Source: Rhizobium sp. ASV8 (GTDB lineage: Bacteria; Pseudomonadota; Alphaproteobacteria; Rhizobiales; Rhizobiaceae). From it: DNA of 64,000 nt. Below, in pieces: positions 1 through 8,708 of the stretch. Numbering within the stretch: the first letter of the stretch is position 1; each line of letters opens with the position of its first letter. Both the position numbers and the translations under genes were made by a program. Under the pieces are notes generated by a model. The model was not told the DNA's origin. It ran no database searches and worked only from the letters and a program-made list of their open reading frames with translations. Where the stretch lies: assembly GCF_016429255.1 (NCBI RefSeq), contig NZ_JAELUG010000002.1, positions 1 to 64,000 of the forward strand, read 5' to 3'.

Positions 1-36
1 CGCCCTGGCCTGAGGCGGCCGAGGCATCCGCATCGA

Positions 37-1014
37 TCACGCGTCCGCCACGAGATGGCACGCCACTCTCGTTCCATTCGAGAGCCTGCGAACCTCAGGC
101 ACCTCCGCCGAACACCTTACGGTGGCCAGCGGGCACCTTGGATGAAAGGTGCAGCCCGATGGTGGCTTCAGGGGGCTAGGTACCTCGCCGCCCACCAGCT
201 CCTGATCGCGCTTGGGGGTGTCGATGCTGGGGATGGTTTGCAGCAGAAGCTGGGTGTAGGGGTGGCGCGGACGGGCGAAGAGCTCTTCCGTATCTCCCTC
301 CTCGACGATCCGGCCCAGATACATGACGGCGATGCGGTCGGACATGTGCCGCACGACGCTCATGTCGTGGCTGATGAAGAGATAGGTCAGGCCCAATTCG
401 TCCTGCAGCCGGCGCATGAGGTTCAGGACCTGCGCCTGCACCGAAACGTCGAGCGCGGATGTCGGCTCGTCGCAGACGAGGAATTCCGGCTCGCTGGCAA
501 GCGCGCGGGCAATCGATATGCGCTGACGCTGCCCGCCGGAAAACTCATGCGGGAACTTCTCGCCATCGGAGACGGAAAGACCGACGGTCACCAGCAATTC
601 CTCGACCCGCTCGGTGATCTCAGCTGCGGTTTTGCGCAATTTCAGCTCGCGCAGCGGTTCGGCAATAATGTTCTTCACCCGCCAGCGCGGATTGAGCGAG
701 GCGTAGGGATCCTGAAAGATCATCTGGGCAGAGAGCGGCGCGCCGCTGCGTCCCGGCGCAAAGCGGACTTCGCCGCCCGTCGGAGCGTATAGGCCGGTCA
801 CCAGCCGCGCCACCGTGGATTTGCCACAGCCGCTTTCGCCGACGATGCTGAGGCAGCCGCCCGCCGGCACGGTAAAGCTGATGTCGTTGACGGCCTGAAG
901 AAACTGGCGCGGCTTGCGTTCCACAACCCGGTTGAGCCATGGAGCGGAAACGTCGAACGTCTTGACCAGCCCGTTGACGGTCAGGGCGGCCACATTTCGA
1001 GAGGAAGTCGTCAT
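37..1014 (-). CDS. Peptide-family ABC transporter ATPase (DppF/OppF-like)
   Basis: 325-residue cytoplasmic ATPase that powers a peptide/nickel-type (Dpp/Opp) ABC importer. Walker A GESGCGKST lies near residues 59-67, the signature FSGGQRQR near 158 and Walker B FLVCDEPTSALD near 180. The C-terminal oligopeptide-transporter extension carries the paired cysteine motif CTFHPRCP. The start overlaps the stop of the preceding ATPase gene by 4 nt, indicating translational coupling. It is the last gene of a minus-strand operon with two permeases, two amidohydrolases and a second ATPase, so the cargo is probably the substrate of those hydrolases rather than a peptide. Family assignment is firm; cargo is inferred from context. 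Confidence 0.93.
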   Translation of the reverse strand: MTTSSRNVAALTVNGLVKTFDVSAPWLNRVVERKPRQFLQAVNDISFTVPAGGCLSIVGESGCGKSTVARLVTGLYAPTGGEVRFAPGRSGAPLSAQMIFQDPYASLNPRWRVKNIIAEPLRELKLRKTAAEITERVEELLVTVGLSVSDGEKFPHEFSGGQRQRISIARALASEPEFLVCDEPTSALDVSVQAQVLNLMRRLQDELGLTYLFISHDMSVVRHMSDRIAVMYLGRIVEEGDTEELFARPRHPYTQLLLQTIPSIDTPKRDQELVGGEVPSPLKPPSGCTFHPRCPLATVRCSAEVPEVRRLSNGTRVACHLVADA

Positions 1015-1994
1015 GCGGTGCCTCCCGCGTTAAGCCAGCAGGCGCTTAAGCCATTGCCGGCCGGCATCAGTTCGGGACGCTCGCGCCGACAGCGCGGACC
1101 AGCGGATTTGCAGCGTGGATTGAAAGCGCATCCTTGCGGGATCGCATCCAGCCGCGGCATCGAGCCATCGATCTGGTTCAGCTTCTTTACCCGCGCTCCG
1201 AGCGAGGGAATGGAAGCCATCAGCCCCTGCGTATAGGGGTGGCGCGGCGCATGAAGCACCTGCTCGACCTCGCCGATTTCAATGAGCCTGCCTGCGTAAA
1301 GCACAGCCACACGGTCCGCAGCCTCTGCAATCACGCCCATATCGTGGGTCACCAGCATCACCGCCGCCTGCTTTTCCTTGCACAGCCGACGGAGCAGCGA
1401 AATGATCTGCGCCTGGATCGATACATCGAGCGCCGTGGTCGGCTCGTCGGCGATGATCAATTTGGGCGAGGCCGCAAGCGCAAGGGCAATGACGACGCGC
1501 TGGCGCATGCCGCCGGAAAACTGGTGCGGATAGTGATTGACCCGCTCCTCCGGCGAGGGAATGCCGACATCCCGCAATAGCTGTACGGCGCGCGCCTTTG
1601 CCTCGGCCTTGCCGAGCGACAGATGCTGCCGGATCGTTTCCGAAAGCTGCGCGCCGACGGTGAACAGCGGATTGAGCGAGGTCAGCGGATCCTGAAAGAT
1701 CGCGCCGATCTCGCGACCGCGAACGCGCTCCATCGCCCGATCGTCCAGCGCATCGATCCGTTGCTTGCCGAGCCAGATTTCGCCACCGGCGATGCGGCCG
1801 GGACGCTCGAGAAGCCCCTGGATGGCAAGGCCAGTCATGGATTTTCCCGCACCGGACTCCCCGACGACGCCGAGGATTTCGCCGGCCCGAATGGACAGGC
1901 TGATATCCGATAGCGCCGTGACGGTGCCCCGGCGGCTCGGGAACTCCACCTTGAGATTTCGGACGTCGATGACCGGCTGCTGCGCCTCAACCAT
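1011..1994 (-). CDS. Peptide-family ABC transporter ATPase (DppD/OppD-like)
   Basis: 327-residue partner ATPase of the same importer. It shows Walker A GESGAGKS near residue 45, signature FSGGMRQR, Walker B LIIADEPTTALD and the C-terminal CAFNPRC extension. The ATG at 1994 is preferred because homologous sequence begins just after it (MVEAQQPVIDVRNL); an upstream in-frame extension adds 28 residues unlike the family. The start overlaps the stop of the adjoining amidohydrolase by 8 nt, and the gene overlaps the next ATPase by 4 nt. All three are therefore one tightly coupled transcription unit. Confidence 0.92.
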   Translation of the reverse strand: MVEAQQPVIDVRNLKVEFPSRRGTVTALSDISLSIRAGEILGVVGESGAGKSMTGLAIQGLLERPGRIAGGEIWLGKQRIDALDDRAMERVRGREIGAIFQDPLTSLNPLFTVGAQLSETIRQHLSLGKAEAKARAVQLLRDVGIPSPEERVNHYPHQFSGGMRQRVVIALALAASPKLIIADEPTTALDVSIQAQIISLLRRLCKEKQAAVMLVTHDMGVIAEAADRVAVLYAGRLIEIGEVEQVLHAPRHPYTQGLMASIPSLGARVKKLNQIDGSMPRLDAIPQGCAFNPRCKSAGPRCRRERPELMPAGNGLSACWLNAGGTA

Positions 1995-3480
1995 GGCTCT
2001 CCACCTCGATCGGATAGCTTGGCGGGAAGATTTCAGAAACAGGCGGATGGTTCCAGCTGCGCTCCGGATACTTCGCAATCAGGCCGTCATATTGGGCCTG
2101 CGCCTGGATGCGCGCCTTTTCCATATCGAAACCGGCCAATTGTCGATCCAGCATGGATACCCGGCCGTCAACGAAGACAGCGCGCGTCACCTTGCCGGAA
2201 CCGCCAACGACCAGGGTCGTAATCGGATCGACCGATGGTGCCATGATCGCGTCGTCCAGGCTGAAGACGGCAATATCGGCACGGGCTCCGGCCGACAGAT
2301 GGCCGAGATCCGAGCGACCGAGTGCCTTGGCGCCGCCGAGCGTTGCCGCGTCGAACAGATCAGCGGAGCGCACCTGGTCCGGCGCATGATCGCTTATGCG
2401 GCAGGTGATGAGGCCTGTAAGCAGGTTCATCAGCATATCCGGCGGCGTCGTATCGGTGCCCATTGCGATGTTGATGCCGCGCTTGCGGCAGCTGGAGAAG
2501 GAATTGAGGATCGAACCGCTGCGGGCGGAAACCAGCGGGCAATGCACGATGGAGACGCCATTTTCGGCATAAAGCCCGAGATCTTCTTCCGTGGCATTCG
2601 TCGCATGAGGAGCAATCATCCGCTCGCTCAGCAGCCTATGCTTGGCGAGCCAGACGGGAGCGGTCGAACCATGCAACATGCGCACCGTGTCGACTTCCAT
2701 CGTACCCTGCGCCATATGCAGGCGGAACTTGCAGCCGAGATCACGCGCGGCAGCATCGGTGCGCTGCAGAAGGGCAAGCGTCGACGTCTCCACCCGATCC
2801 GGCGCCAGAAGGCCGCGCACGAGATCGCCATGCCGACCATTCTGCCGCTCGATATAGGCGACGGCGTCCTTCAGGCCCTGAAAGCCGCGCTCTTCATCGA
2901 AGACCGGAACCATCTTGCCTGGCGCTTCCAGCACCATGCCGCCCGAGCGGTAGGCGGGGCTGAGATAGACGCGCAAGCCAAGATCGCCGGCAGCCTCGGC
3001 AGCAGCATCGAACTCGGCGACGGTCTCGCCCCATTCGCGATAGAACAGCGAGGCGATCGGAGCGGCGGTGGTGATGCCGTTCAGCAGGAGCTGTCCGAAG
3101 GCAAAACGCTTCTGGAACGCCAGCTCTTCCTGCGAATACATCTCGTAGGGGCCAGCTTCCACATAGCTGCGCGGCCAGACACGTCCCTTGGCCCAACCGG
3201 GATGGCAGTCGATGCCGAGGATGGTGGTATCGAGATCGGACAGGGCATCGAGGTCGATCAAGCCGGGGCTGATAACAGCATTGCCGAAATCGATGCTGCG
3301 CACGACTTCGCCGGAAAAGTTGTGGCCAACGAAGAGAATGGCGCCGTTTTCGAACACGACCTGGCCGTTGCGGAGCAGCCTGTGGCTGCCTTCCTTGTGG
3401 CCGACGACCCAGCTCGCGGTGATCAGCGTGCGCCCTTCCGGGCGCTGGCCGAGCGAGAGACTTTCCATTGCATGTGCCAT
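1987..3480 (-). CDS. Amidohydrolase-superfamily protein lacking the HxH metal motif
   Basis: 497-residue protein of the chlorohydrolase/TRZ-ATZ-like amidohydrolase group. After beta-strand 1, where the family has PGLIxxHxH, this protein reads PGLIDLDAL, so the two metal-binding histidines are Asp78 and Leu80. Other ligands are kept: His255 (RLHMAQG), His292 (APHATN) and Asp343 (GTDTTPPD). It may use an altered metal site or be non-catalytic. The start overlaps the stop of the neighbouring cytosine-deaminase-like gene by 1 nt. It sits inside an ABC importer operon, so it likely acts on the imported compound or an intermediate. Substrate unknown. Confidence 0.85.
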   Translation of the reverse strand: MAHAMESLSLGQRPEGRTLITASWVVGHKEGSHRLLRNGQVVFENGAILFVGHNFSGEVVRSIDFGNAVISPGLIDLDALSDLDTTILGIDCHPGWAKGRVWPRSYVEAGPYEMYSQEELAFQKRFAFGQLLLNGITTAAPIASLFYREWGETVAEFDAAAEAAGDLGLRVYLSPAYRSGGMVLEAPGKMVPVFDEERGFQGLKDAVAYIERQNGRHGDLVRGLLAPDRVETSTLALLQRTDAAARDLGCKFRLHMAQGTMEVDTVRMLHGSTAPVWLAKHRLLSERMIAPHATNATEEDLGLYAENGVSIVHCPLVSARSGSILNSFSSCRKRGINIAMGTDTTPPDMLMNLLTGLITCRISDHAPDQVRSADLFDAATLGGAKALGRSDLGHLSAGARADIAVFSLDDAIMAPSVDPITTLVVGGSGKVTRAVFVDGRVSMLDRQLAGFDMEKARIQAQAQYDGLIAKYPERSWNHPPVSEIFPPSYPIEVESHG

Positions 3481-4673
3481 CAGGGCATCTCCACCACGGC
3501 TTGGCCGCCGCGTGCCGTCACACGGCCAGCCTTGACCACGAGCGGGCGGGGCGCGATATCGACGACGGCGTGAGCAAGCGTTTCACCGGCCAGCAGGGTG
3601 AAATCGGCGTCACAACCGACCTTCAGGCCGTAATTCTCGATCTGCATGACATCGGCGCCGCCCTGCGACACGACATGGAGGACGTGTTCCAGATCGCGGT
3701 CGGAGCGCAGTCCGTTCTTCATACCGATGACCTGGGCGCGATCGAGCATGTCCGGGTGGCCCCAAGGACCCCAGGTATCACGGATGCCGTCACAGCCGCC
3801 GCCGACGCGAACGCCTGCTTCCTTGAGACGCATGATCGAAGGCACGGCCGCCGAAGGCGCGCCGGTGGTGAGGATCGCCACATCCAGTTTCGCAATCTCG
3901 TCGATCAGCTTGCTGACACGGAGATAATCGTTCATGCCAAGCGCAAAGGCATGGCTGATCGCCACCTTGCCCTGCATGCCGTTGGCGCGGATACGTTCGA
4001 ACATCATCTCCATCGTGAAGGCGCCAAGTTCGCCAGCTTCGTGCAAGTGGATGTCGATCGGAACGCCATGCTTGGTAGCAAGGTCAAACAGGATGTCGAG
4101 CTGGCCCTTGGGATCGCGGTCAATGCCGCAAGGATCGATACCACCAAGGACTTCACAGCCTTGGCGCAGCGCCTCGTCGAGCAATTCTACCGTCCCGGGC
4201 ATGACCATTACGCCCGACTGCGGGAAAGCGACGATTTCGATATCGATGATGCCCTTGAGCTTCTCGCGGGTTTCCCAAACGCCTTCGACGAGCCGCAAGC
4301 CGTGAGTGGGATCTATGTCGACATGGCTGCGGATATGCGTGCCGCCATGCGCAGCAAGACCGATCGCGTGGCGCATGGACTGACGATGCGGATCGATGCC
4401 GATTTCCAGACGATGCTCGCGCTCGAAATCGATCCGTTCGCGCAGGACGGCAGCACGATTATTGACATGCCACGGCATGCCCCAGGTGGTCTTGTCGAGA
4501 TGGGTATGTGCATCGATCAGACCGGGCGCCGCGATCGCATTGTCGCCATCCTCGACCGGCATGCCCGGCTCGGCTTCGAACTTTCCAAAGCCTGCAATCT
4601 TTCCGTCGCGGATGAGGATATCGCAGTTGTCACCAGCCATCGGCCTGACATTGCGGAGCAGAAGATCGTTCAT
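3480..4673 (-). CDS. Cytosine deaminase-like amidohydrolase
   Basis: 397-residue cytosine-deaminase/AtzC-type hydrolase, expected to remove an amino group or open an amide in an N-heterocycle or related compound in the cytoplasm. The metal ligands are all visible: HTH at His56/His58, His209 in IHLHEAGE with Glu212 as the likely acid-base residue, His241 in SHAFAL, and Asp295 in CDGIRD. Length matches the family (about 400). It starts 4 nt after the stop of the permease gene upstream on this strand and is coupled to the HxH-less amidohydrolase. Catalytic class is well supported; the actual substrate (pyrimidine, triazine, creatinine-like or other) cannot be read from sequence. Confidence 0.9.
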   Translation of the reverse strand: MNDLLLRNVRPMAGDNCDILIRDGKIAGFGKFEAEPGMPVEDGDNAIAAPGLIDAHTHLDKTTWGMPWHVNNRAAVLRERIDFEREHRLEIGIDPHRQSMRHAIGLAAHGGTHIRSHVDIDPTHGLRLVEGVWETREKLKGIIDIEIVAFPQSGVMVMPGTVELLDEALRQGCEVLGGIDPCGIDRDPKGQLDILFDLATKHGVPIDIHLHEAGELGAFTMEMMFERIRANGMQGKVAISHAFALGMNDYLRVSKLIDEIAKLDVAILTTGAPSAAVPSIMRLKEAGVRVGGGCDGIRDTWGPWGHPDMLDRAQVIGMKNGLRSDRDLEHVLHVVSQGGADVMQIENYGLKVGCDADFTLLAGETLAHAVVDIAPRPLVVKAGRVTARGGQAVVEMP

Positions 4674-4677
4674 GAAC

Positions 4678-5637
4678 TTACCTCAGTTTGGGATTAAGGG
4701 CATCGCGCAGCCAGTCGCCGAGCAGGTTGACGGCCACGACCAGCAGGCAGAGCTGAATGACAGGGAACAGCACGATCCACCAGGAACCGGCAAACAGGAA
4801 TTGGTTGCCGATGCGGATGAGCGTGCCGAGCGAAGGCTGGCTCGGCGGCATGCCGATGCCAAGGAAGGACAGCGTGGCTTCCGTGAGGATCGCCATGCCG
4901 AAATTGAGCGTCGCTGCGACCATGATCGGCGTCAGCGTGTTCGGCAGGATATGTTTGCCCATGATGCGACGGGCAGGCACGCCGATCAGCCTTGCCGCCT
5001 GCACATAATCCTTGCCGGCCTCGACGATCGCCTGCGCGCGCACCGTGCGGGCATATTGCACCCAGCTCGATAGCGCGATGGCAAAGACAAGCACAGCGGA
5101 GGCACCGATCTCCCGCAGGCTTTCCGGCAGCATTTGCCGCACCACCGTGGACACCAGAATTGCGACGAGAATGGTGGGTATGGACAGCATGACGTCGCCG
5201 ATGCGCATCAGCAGATTGTCGATGAAGCCACCGAAGAAACCGGCGACGAGACCGGCGATCAGGCCGATCACCAGCGAGAGTACGACTGAGGCAATACCGA
5301 TGACGATGGAAATGCGCGTGCCGTAAAGGACGGCGGACAGCATGTCTCGCCCTTGCGTGTCGGTGCCGAGGAGATAGGGCATCTCGCCGCCGTCGTGCCA
5401 GATCGGCGGCAGCTCCGCCTTCCACATATCCAGCTGCGCGCCGTCATAGGGATTTTGCGGCGCGATTAGCGGCGCCAGCAACGCCGTCAGGATCAAGATA
5501 GCAAGGATCGTCGCGCCGAAGATCGCCGTCTTGCTATGGGTGAAGGACCACCAGAGGTCGCTATTGCGTAGGCGCTTGAAGAGCGAAGGGCGCAAGGGCT
5601 TTTCCGGTTTCGACGTTTCGGACAGTTCCATGGTCAT
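4678..5637 (-). CDS. Peptide-family ABC permease (DppC-like)
   Basis: 319-residue inner-membrane permease. An N-terminal cytoplasmic stretch precedes a first membrane segment near residues 38-60, a periplasmic part with the typical LGTDTQGRD motif, and five further segments with the EAA loop around EAGKDYVQAARLIGVPARRI. The ATG at 5637 has an AGGAG ribosome site 8 nt upstream. It forms the transmembrane dimer with the DppB-like protein encoded 21 nt upstream on this strand. Cargo inferred only from the linked amidohydrolases. Confidence 0.92.
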   Translation of the reverse strand: MTMELSETSKPEKPLRPSLFKRLRNSDLWWSFTHSKTAIFGATILAILILTALLAPLIAPQNPYDGAQLDMWKAELPPIWHDGGEMPYLLGTDTQGRDMLSAVLYGTRISIVIGIASVVLSLVIGLIAGLVAGFFGGFIDNLLMRIGDVMLSIPTILVAILVSTVVRQMLPESLREIGASAVLVFAIALSSWVQYARTVRAQAIVEAGKDYVQAARLIGVPARRIMGKHILPNTLTPIMVAATLNFGMAILTEATLSFLGIGMPPSQPSLGTLIRIGNQFLFAGSWWIVLFPVIQLCLLVVAVNLLGDWLRDALNPKLR

Positions 5638-5658
5638 CGAACAGGCTCCTGGTTTCGA

Positions 5659-6627
5659 TCAGCGTGCAGTGCGCAGGCGGGGATCGATCACCGCATAGGC
5701 GATGTCCACCAACGTGTTGAGAACGACAAAGATGAAGGAGATGATGCAGAGATAGGCGGCCATGACGGGAATATCGAGAAAGGTGACCGCCTGAATGAAC
5801 AGCATCCCCATGCCCGGCCACTGGAACACCGTCTCGGTGATCAGCGCGAAAGCGATCAGCGCCCCGACATTCATCGCCGTCATGGTGACCACCGGCATGA
5901 GACAGTTGCGCAATGCATGGCGGAAATATATGCGCCAGCGCGGGATGCCACGGGCGCGGGCGAACTTGATATAATCGGAGCGCAGCACCTCAAGCATTTC
6001 GGCGCGCACCAGACGCATGACGAGCGTGATCTGATAGAGCGACAGCGCAATCGACGGGAGGATGAGCGCGGCGCGGCCCGACGATGTCAGAAAGCCTGTC
6101 GACCACCAGCCGATCTGCACGACATCACCGCGTCCGAAAGCCGGCAACCACCCCAAATTGACCGAAAAGCCCAGGATGAGCAGAATGCCGACGACGAAGC
6201 TCGGCAGCGAGACACCGACAATAGAAAGAAACTGCAACCCCTCCGTATACCATTTGCCGCGCTTGATCGCTGTGAGCACGCCGAGGGGAATGCCGAATAC
6301 CAGCGAGATCAATGTTGCGACGAAGACGAGCTCCAAGGTGGCGGGAAAACGCTCGGCAATCAGCGGCAGCACTTTCTGGCCGTTGCGATAAGAGACGCCG
6401 AAATCACCTTCCGCCGCATTGACGACGAACCGAATATACTGCGTCGGCAGGCTGTCGTTGAGACCCAACCGCTCGCGCAGCGCCGCACGGTCCGCCTGAG
6501 ACGTCTGCTCGCCGACCATCAACTCCACAGGATCGCCCGCAAGCCGGAAGATCAGAAATGCCAGCAAGGCAACGGCAAGCATGACCAGGATTGCATTCCC
6601 GAGACGCTTGATGATGAAAACCAGCAT
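5659..6627 (-). CDS. Peptide-family ABC permease (DppB-like)
   Basis: 322-residue inner-membrane permease beginning with the classic membrane start MLVFIIKRL. An in-frame extension to 6744 is rejected because it would add 39 hydrophilic residues ahead of the signal-anchor-like first helix. The FRLAGDPVELM motif after helix 1 and the EVLRSDYIKFARARGIPRWRIYFRHALRN cytoplasmic loop are diagnostic of DppB/OppB. It is the first gene of the permease-hydrolase-ATPase operon. Its promoter region (6830-6873) is separate from that of the binding-protein gene. Confidence 0.92.
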   Translation of the reverse strand: MLVFIIKRLGNAILVMLAVALLAFLIFRLAGDPVELMVGEQTSQADRAALRERLGLNDSLPTQYIRFVVNAAEGDFGVSYRNGQKVLPLIAERFPATLELVFVATLISLVFGIPLGVLTAIKRGKWYTEGLQFLSIVGVSLPSFVVGILLILGFSVNLGWLPAFGRGDVVQIGWWSTGFLTSSGRAALILPSIALSLYQITLVMRLVRAEMLEVLRSDYIKFARARGIPRWRIYFRHALRNCLMPVVTMTAMNVGALIAFALITETVFQWPGMGMLFIQAVTFLDIPVMAAYLCIISFIFVVLNTLVDIAYAVIDPRLRTAR

Positions 6628-6829
6628 GAGGACCTCTAGGCTTCGCTTCGGTCTCCGCCAGGCCTGTAAGAATGCCCGGCGAAATTCAAATTCAGTGGCG
6701 GCGGGGAAATCGATGGTGGCGAGCGGTTCGAATGCCTGCCGCATACTACCTCAAACCGTCGCTTTCGACGGTCGTCGCAGCATAAGCATTGCTCGCTGCG
6801 AACCTCCTCCTTCACTCCCTTTGACAGCC

Positions 6830-6873
6830 ATTAACGCAGATAATTCGAAGTTGTCAACGCGATTGTCGACAAT
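6830..6873 (-). promoter_or_regulatory. Promoter with overlapping 24-bp operator ahead of the permease/amidohydrolase operon
   Basis: Read on the minus strand, TTGACA (6857-6852), a 16-nt spacer and GTTAAT (6835-6830) form a sigma-70-like promoter about 200 nt ahead of the DppB-like start. The -35 box is half of an inverted repeat, TTGTCAA-N8-TCGACAA (6850-6873), with one mismatch between arms. The same architecture recurs at 8621-8644 ahead of the binding-protein gene. The rest of 6628-6972 holds a terminator (6901-6940) and a short palindrome GACATTAATGTC (6878-6889); no gene was found. No regulator gene adjoins. Confidence 0.6.
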
Positions 6874-6900
6874 ATCGGACATTAATGTCGAACAGAGAGC

Positions 6901-6940
6901 AACAAAGGAAAAGAGCGCCTCGCGGCATCGCAAGGCGCTC
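6901..6940 (-). terminator. Rho-independent terminator/attenuator after the binding-protein gene
   Basis: Perfect 8-bp stem GAGCGCCT / AGGCGCTC (6913-6920 and 6933-6940) with a 12-nt loop. On the minus strand it is followed by TTTTCCTTTGTT. It lies 32 nt after the stop of the binding-protein gene and separates it from the downstream permease operon, which has its own promoter. Confidence 0.75.
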
Positions 6941-6972
6941 TCTCATATTTCGATATTACAGCGACCCGATCG

Positions 6973-8538
6973 TCACTCGGCCATTTGCGTCAGCCACAGG
7001 CGAGGCTTATTGTCGGCGCGGAAGTCGATGCTCTTGACCTTGTTCAACACTGCCCAGGCGATCGGCTGCTGATGAAGCGGGATAAGCATGACCTGATCCT
7101 TGGCGATCTTCAGTGCCTGAGCCTCGATGGCGAGCCGCTTTTCGCTGTCCGGCTCCTGAGCCGCCTGCTCCACCAGCTTATCGAGATCGGGATTCGACCA
7201 ACCACCATAGTTGGAAACGCCCATGGAGCCCTTGCGGGTGGATAGAACCTGCGACAACAGCGAGTAGGCATCGAGCGTCGGCTCGTTGGCCCAGCTCAGG
7301 TTGAAGACATCGGCCTTGCCGTTGCTACGCTTCGGCGTCTGCACGGCGCGTGGGCCGATATCGATACTTGGCTGGAAGCCGCTGCGCTTCAGCATGTTGG
7401 CGATGCCCGAGCAAACATCTTCTTCGTTGATGCTTTCGTCGTTCATGCACGTATAGGTGAAGGCGAGATTCTTCTGGCCGGCATCTTCCAGGAGCTTCTG
7501 CGCGGCTTTGGGGTCAGCCTGCTTATAGGTGTCGAGATCCTTGACGTAGCCGGAGATTTCCGGGGCGATCAGCGAACCGGACGGGCGAGCCAGCCCGCGC
7601 ATCACCTTCTTGTTGATCAGATCGCGGTCGATGGAGGCCTCGAAGGCCTGGCGTACACGAAGATCGTTGAACGGATTGGGGCGGCCGTCTTCCAGTTTTT
7701 CCTTGCGATTGAAGGCAACAAAGACCGTGCGCAGTTCGGTGCGCTTCTTCACCGAGATATTCGGCGTGGACTCAAGACGCGGCAGATCCTGGATCGGCGC
7801 GGAGTCGATGAAATCGATCTCGCCAGACAGAAGGGCGGCAACGCGTGTTGCAGCCGAAGCGATCGGCACGAACTCGATACGATCGAGATTGTGCTTCTTC
7901 TGATCCCACCAACCGTTATTGGCAACCAGCACCGTCTTGGCATCGGGCACGCGGCTATCGAGCTTGAACGGCCCGGTGCCGTTGGTGTGCATGGTCGTAT
8001 AGCCCTCGACCTTGGATGCGAAATCCGTCGGCTTCTCGCTGTTGTTGTCCTTCAACCACTTGGCGTTGAACATGAAGATGTTGGTGATGTCGTTGAGGAA
8101 CAACGAAGTGGGCGCGGAAACTTCGATGTCGACGGTGTGATCGTCAACCTTCTGAATGCCGACGTAGAGCGGAATGTTGCCACGCAGCGGCGAAGCCGGA
8201 TCCGAGGCGCGCTTGAACGAAGCGACCACATCATCGGCGGTAAAATCAGCCCCGTCATGGAACTTCACGCCCTTGCGCAGAGTAAAGCGCCAGTGCTTGT
8301 TGTCGACCAGCTTCCATTCGGTAGCGAGCGCCGGCTCAATCTTGAAGTTCGCATCATAGCGAACGAGGCCTTCGTAAATGTGGTTGAGGAAGGCGAGGTT
8401 CGACGTGGACGGAACGGAATCCGGGTCCAGCGAATAGATGTCCGCCCGGCTACCCCAGCGCAAAGTTGCGGCATCGACCGGCGCAGCCAGTGCGGCCGTT
8501 GCCAATGCGGCGATGATGATCTTCTTCAAACCAAGCAT
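6973..8538 (-). CDS. ABC transporter substrate-binding protein, family 5 (peptide/nickel type)
   Basis: 521-residue periplasmic binding protein with an N-terminal Sec signal (KKIIIAALATAALAAPVDA, likely cut before ATLRW). The SBP family 5 pattern follows: LRWGSRADIYSLDPDS, LATEWKLVD, WRFTLRKGVKFHDGADFTADDVVASF and the C-terminal INKKVM/DKLVEQAAQEPD regions. Length is normal for the family. It delivers ligand to the DppB/DppC-like permeases encoded downstream, after an intervening terminator. It diverges from the third amidohydrolase gene across a shared operator, which suggests the ligand feeds these hydrolases. Ligand unknown. Confidence 0.92.
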   Translation of the reverse strand: MLGLKKIIIAALATAALAAPVDAATLRWGSRADIYSLDPDSVPSTSNLAFLNHIYEGLVRYDANFKIEPALATEWKLVDNKHWRFTLRKGVKFHDGADFTADDVVASFKRASDPASPLRGNIPLYVGIQKVDDHTVDIEVSAPTSLFLNDITNIFMFNAKWLKDNNSEKPTDFASKVEGYTTMHTNGTGPFKLDSRVPDAKTVLVANNGWWDQKKHNLDRIEFVPIASAATRVAALLSGEIDFIDSAPIQDLPRLESTPNISVKKRTELRTVFVAFNRKEKLEDGRPNPFNDLRVRQAFEASIDRDLINKKVMRGLARPSGSLIAPEISGYVKDLDTYKQADPKAAQKLLEDAGQKNLAFTYTCMNDESINEEDVCSGIANMLKRSGFQPSIDIGPRAVQTPKRSNGKADVFNLSWANEPTLDAYSLLSQVLSTRKGSMGVSNYGGWSNPDLDKLVEQAAQEPDSEKRLAIEAQALKIAKDQVMLIPLHQQPIAWAVLNKVKSIDFRADNKPRLWLTQMAE

Positions 8539-8599
8539 TGTTTCTCCCCTCGGTTATTTGAAGGCGACCCAGTCCGAAGGCTCGCCTCAGTTGGCCGGG

Positions 8600-8644
8600 A
8601 GTATCGATGCGGCCTACACTATTGTCAATTAAATTGTTGACAAT
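8600..8644. promoter_or_regulatory. Divergent promoter region with palindromic operator ATTGTCAA-N8-TTGACAAT
   Basis: A perfect inverted repeat (8621-8628 and 8637-8644, spacer 8) lies between the binding-protein gene (minus) and the third amidohydrolase (plus). On the minus strand TTGACA (8628-8623), 17 nt and GATACT (8605-8600) make a near-consensus promoter whose -35 is one operator arm. The other arm supplies a TTGACA facing the plus-strand gene, though the -10 there is poor. The matching site at 6850-6873 uses its arm as a -35 in the same way. The binding protein is probably of the GntR type by half-site appearance, but this is a guess. Confidence 0.68.
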
Positions 8645-8708
8645 TATCGTACGCAAAAATCAGTTCGATCGGCGCCAAGCCGAACCACTGAAACATGGGA
8701 GGAAAAAT

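Noticed and set aside
1765..3573. 602-codon open frame on the plus strand
   Set aside because: It runs antisense to the ATPase and amidohydrolase genes, whose motifs are clear. Its translation has no recognisable domain. Long antisense frames are expected in DNA with GC-rich third positions.
3468..4697. 409-codon open frame on the plus strand
   Set aside because: Antisense to the cytosine-deaminase-like gene, whose metal ligands are complete; no ribosome site or family match.
6878..6889. Palindrome GACATTAATGTC as a further operator
   Set aside because: It differs from the TTGTCAA-N8-TTGACAA sites in sequence and geometry and occurs once; a 12-bp palindrome alone is weak evidence.
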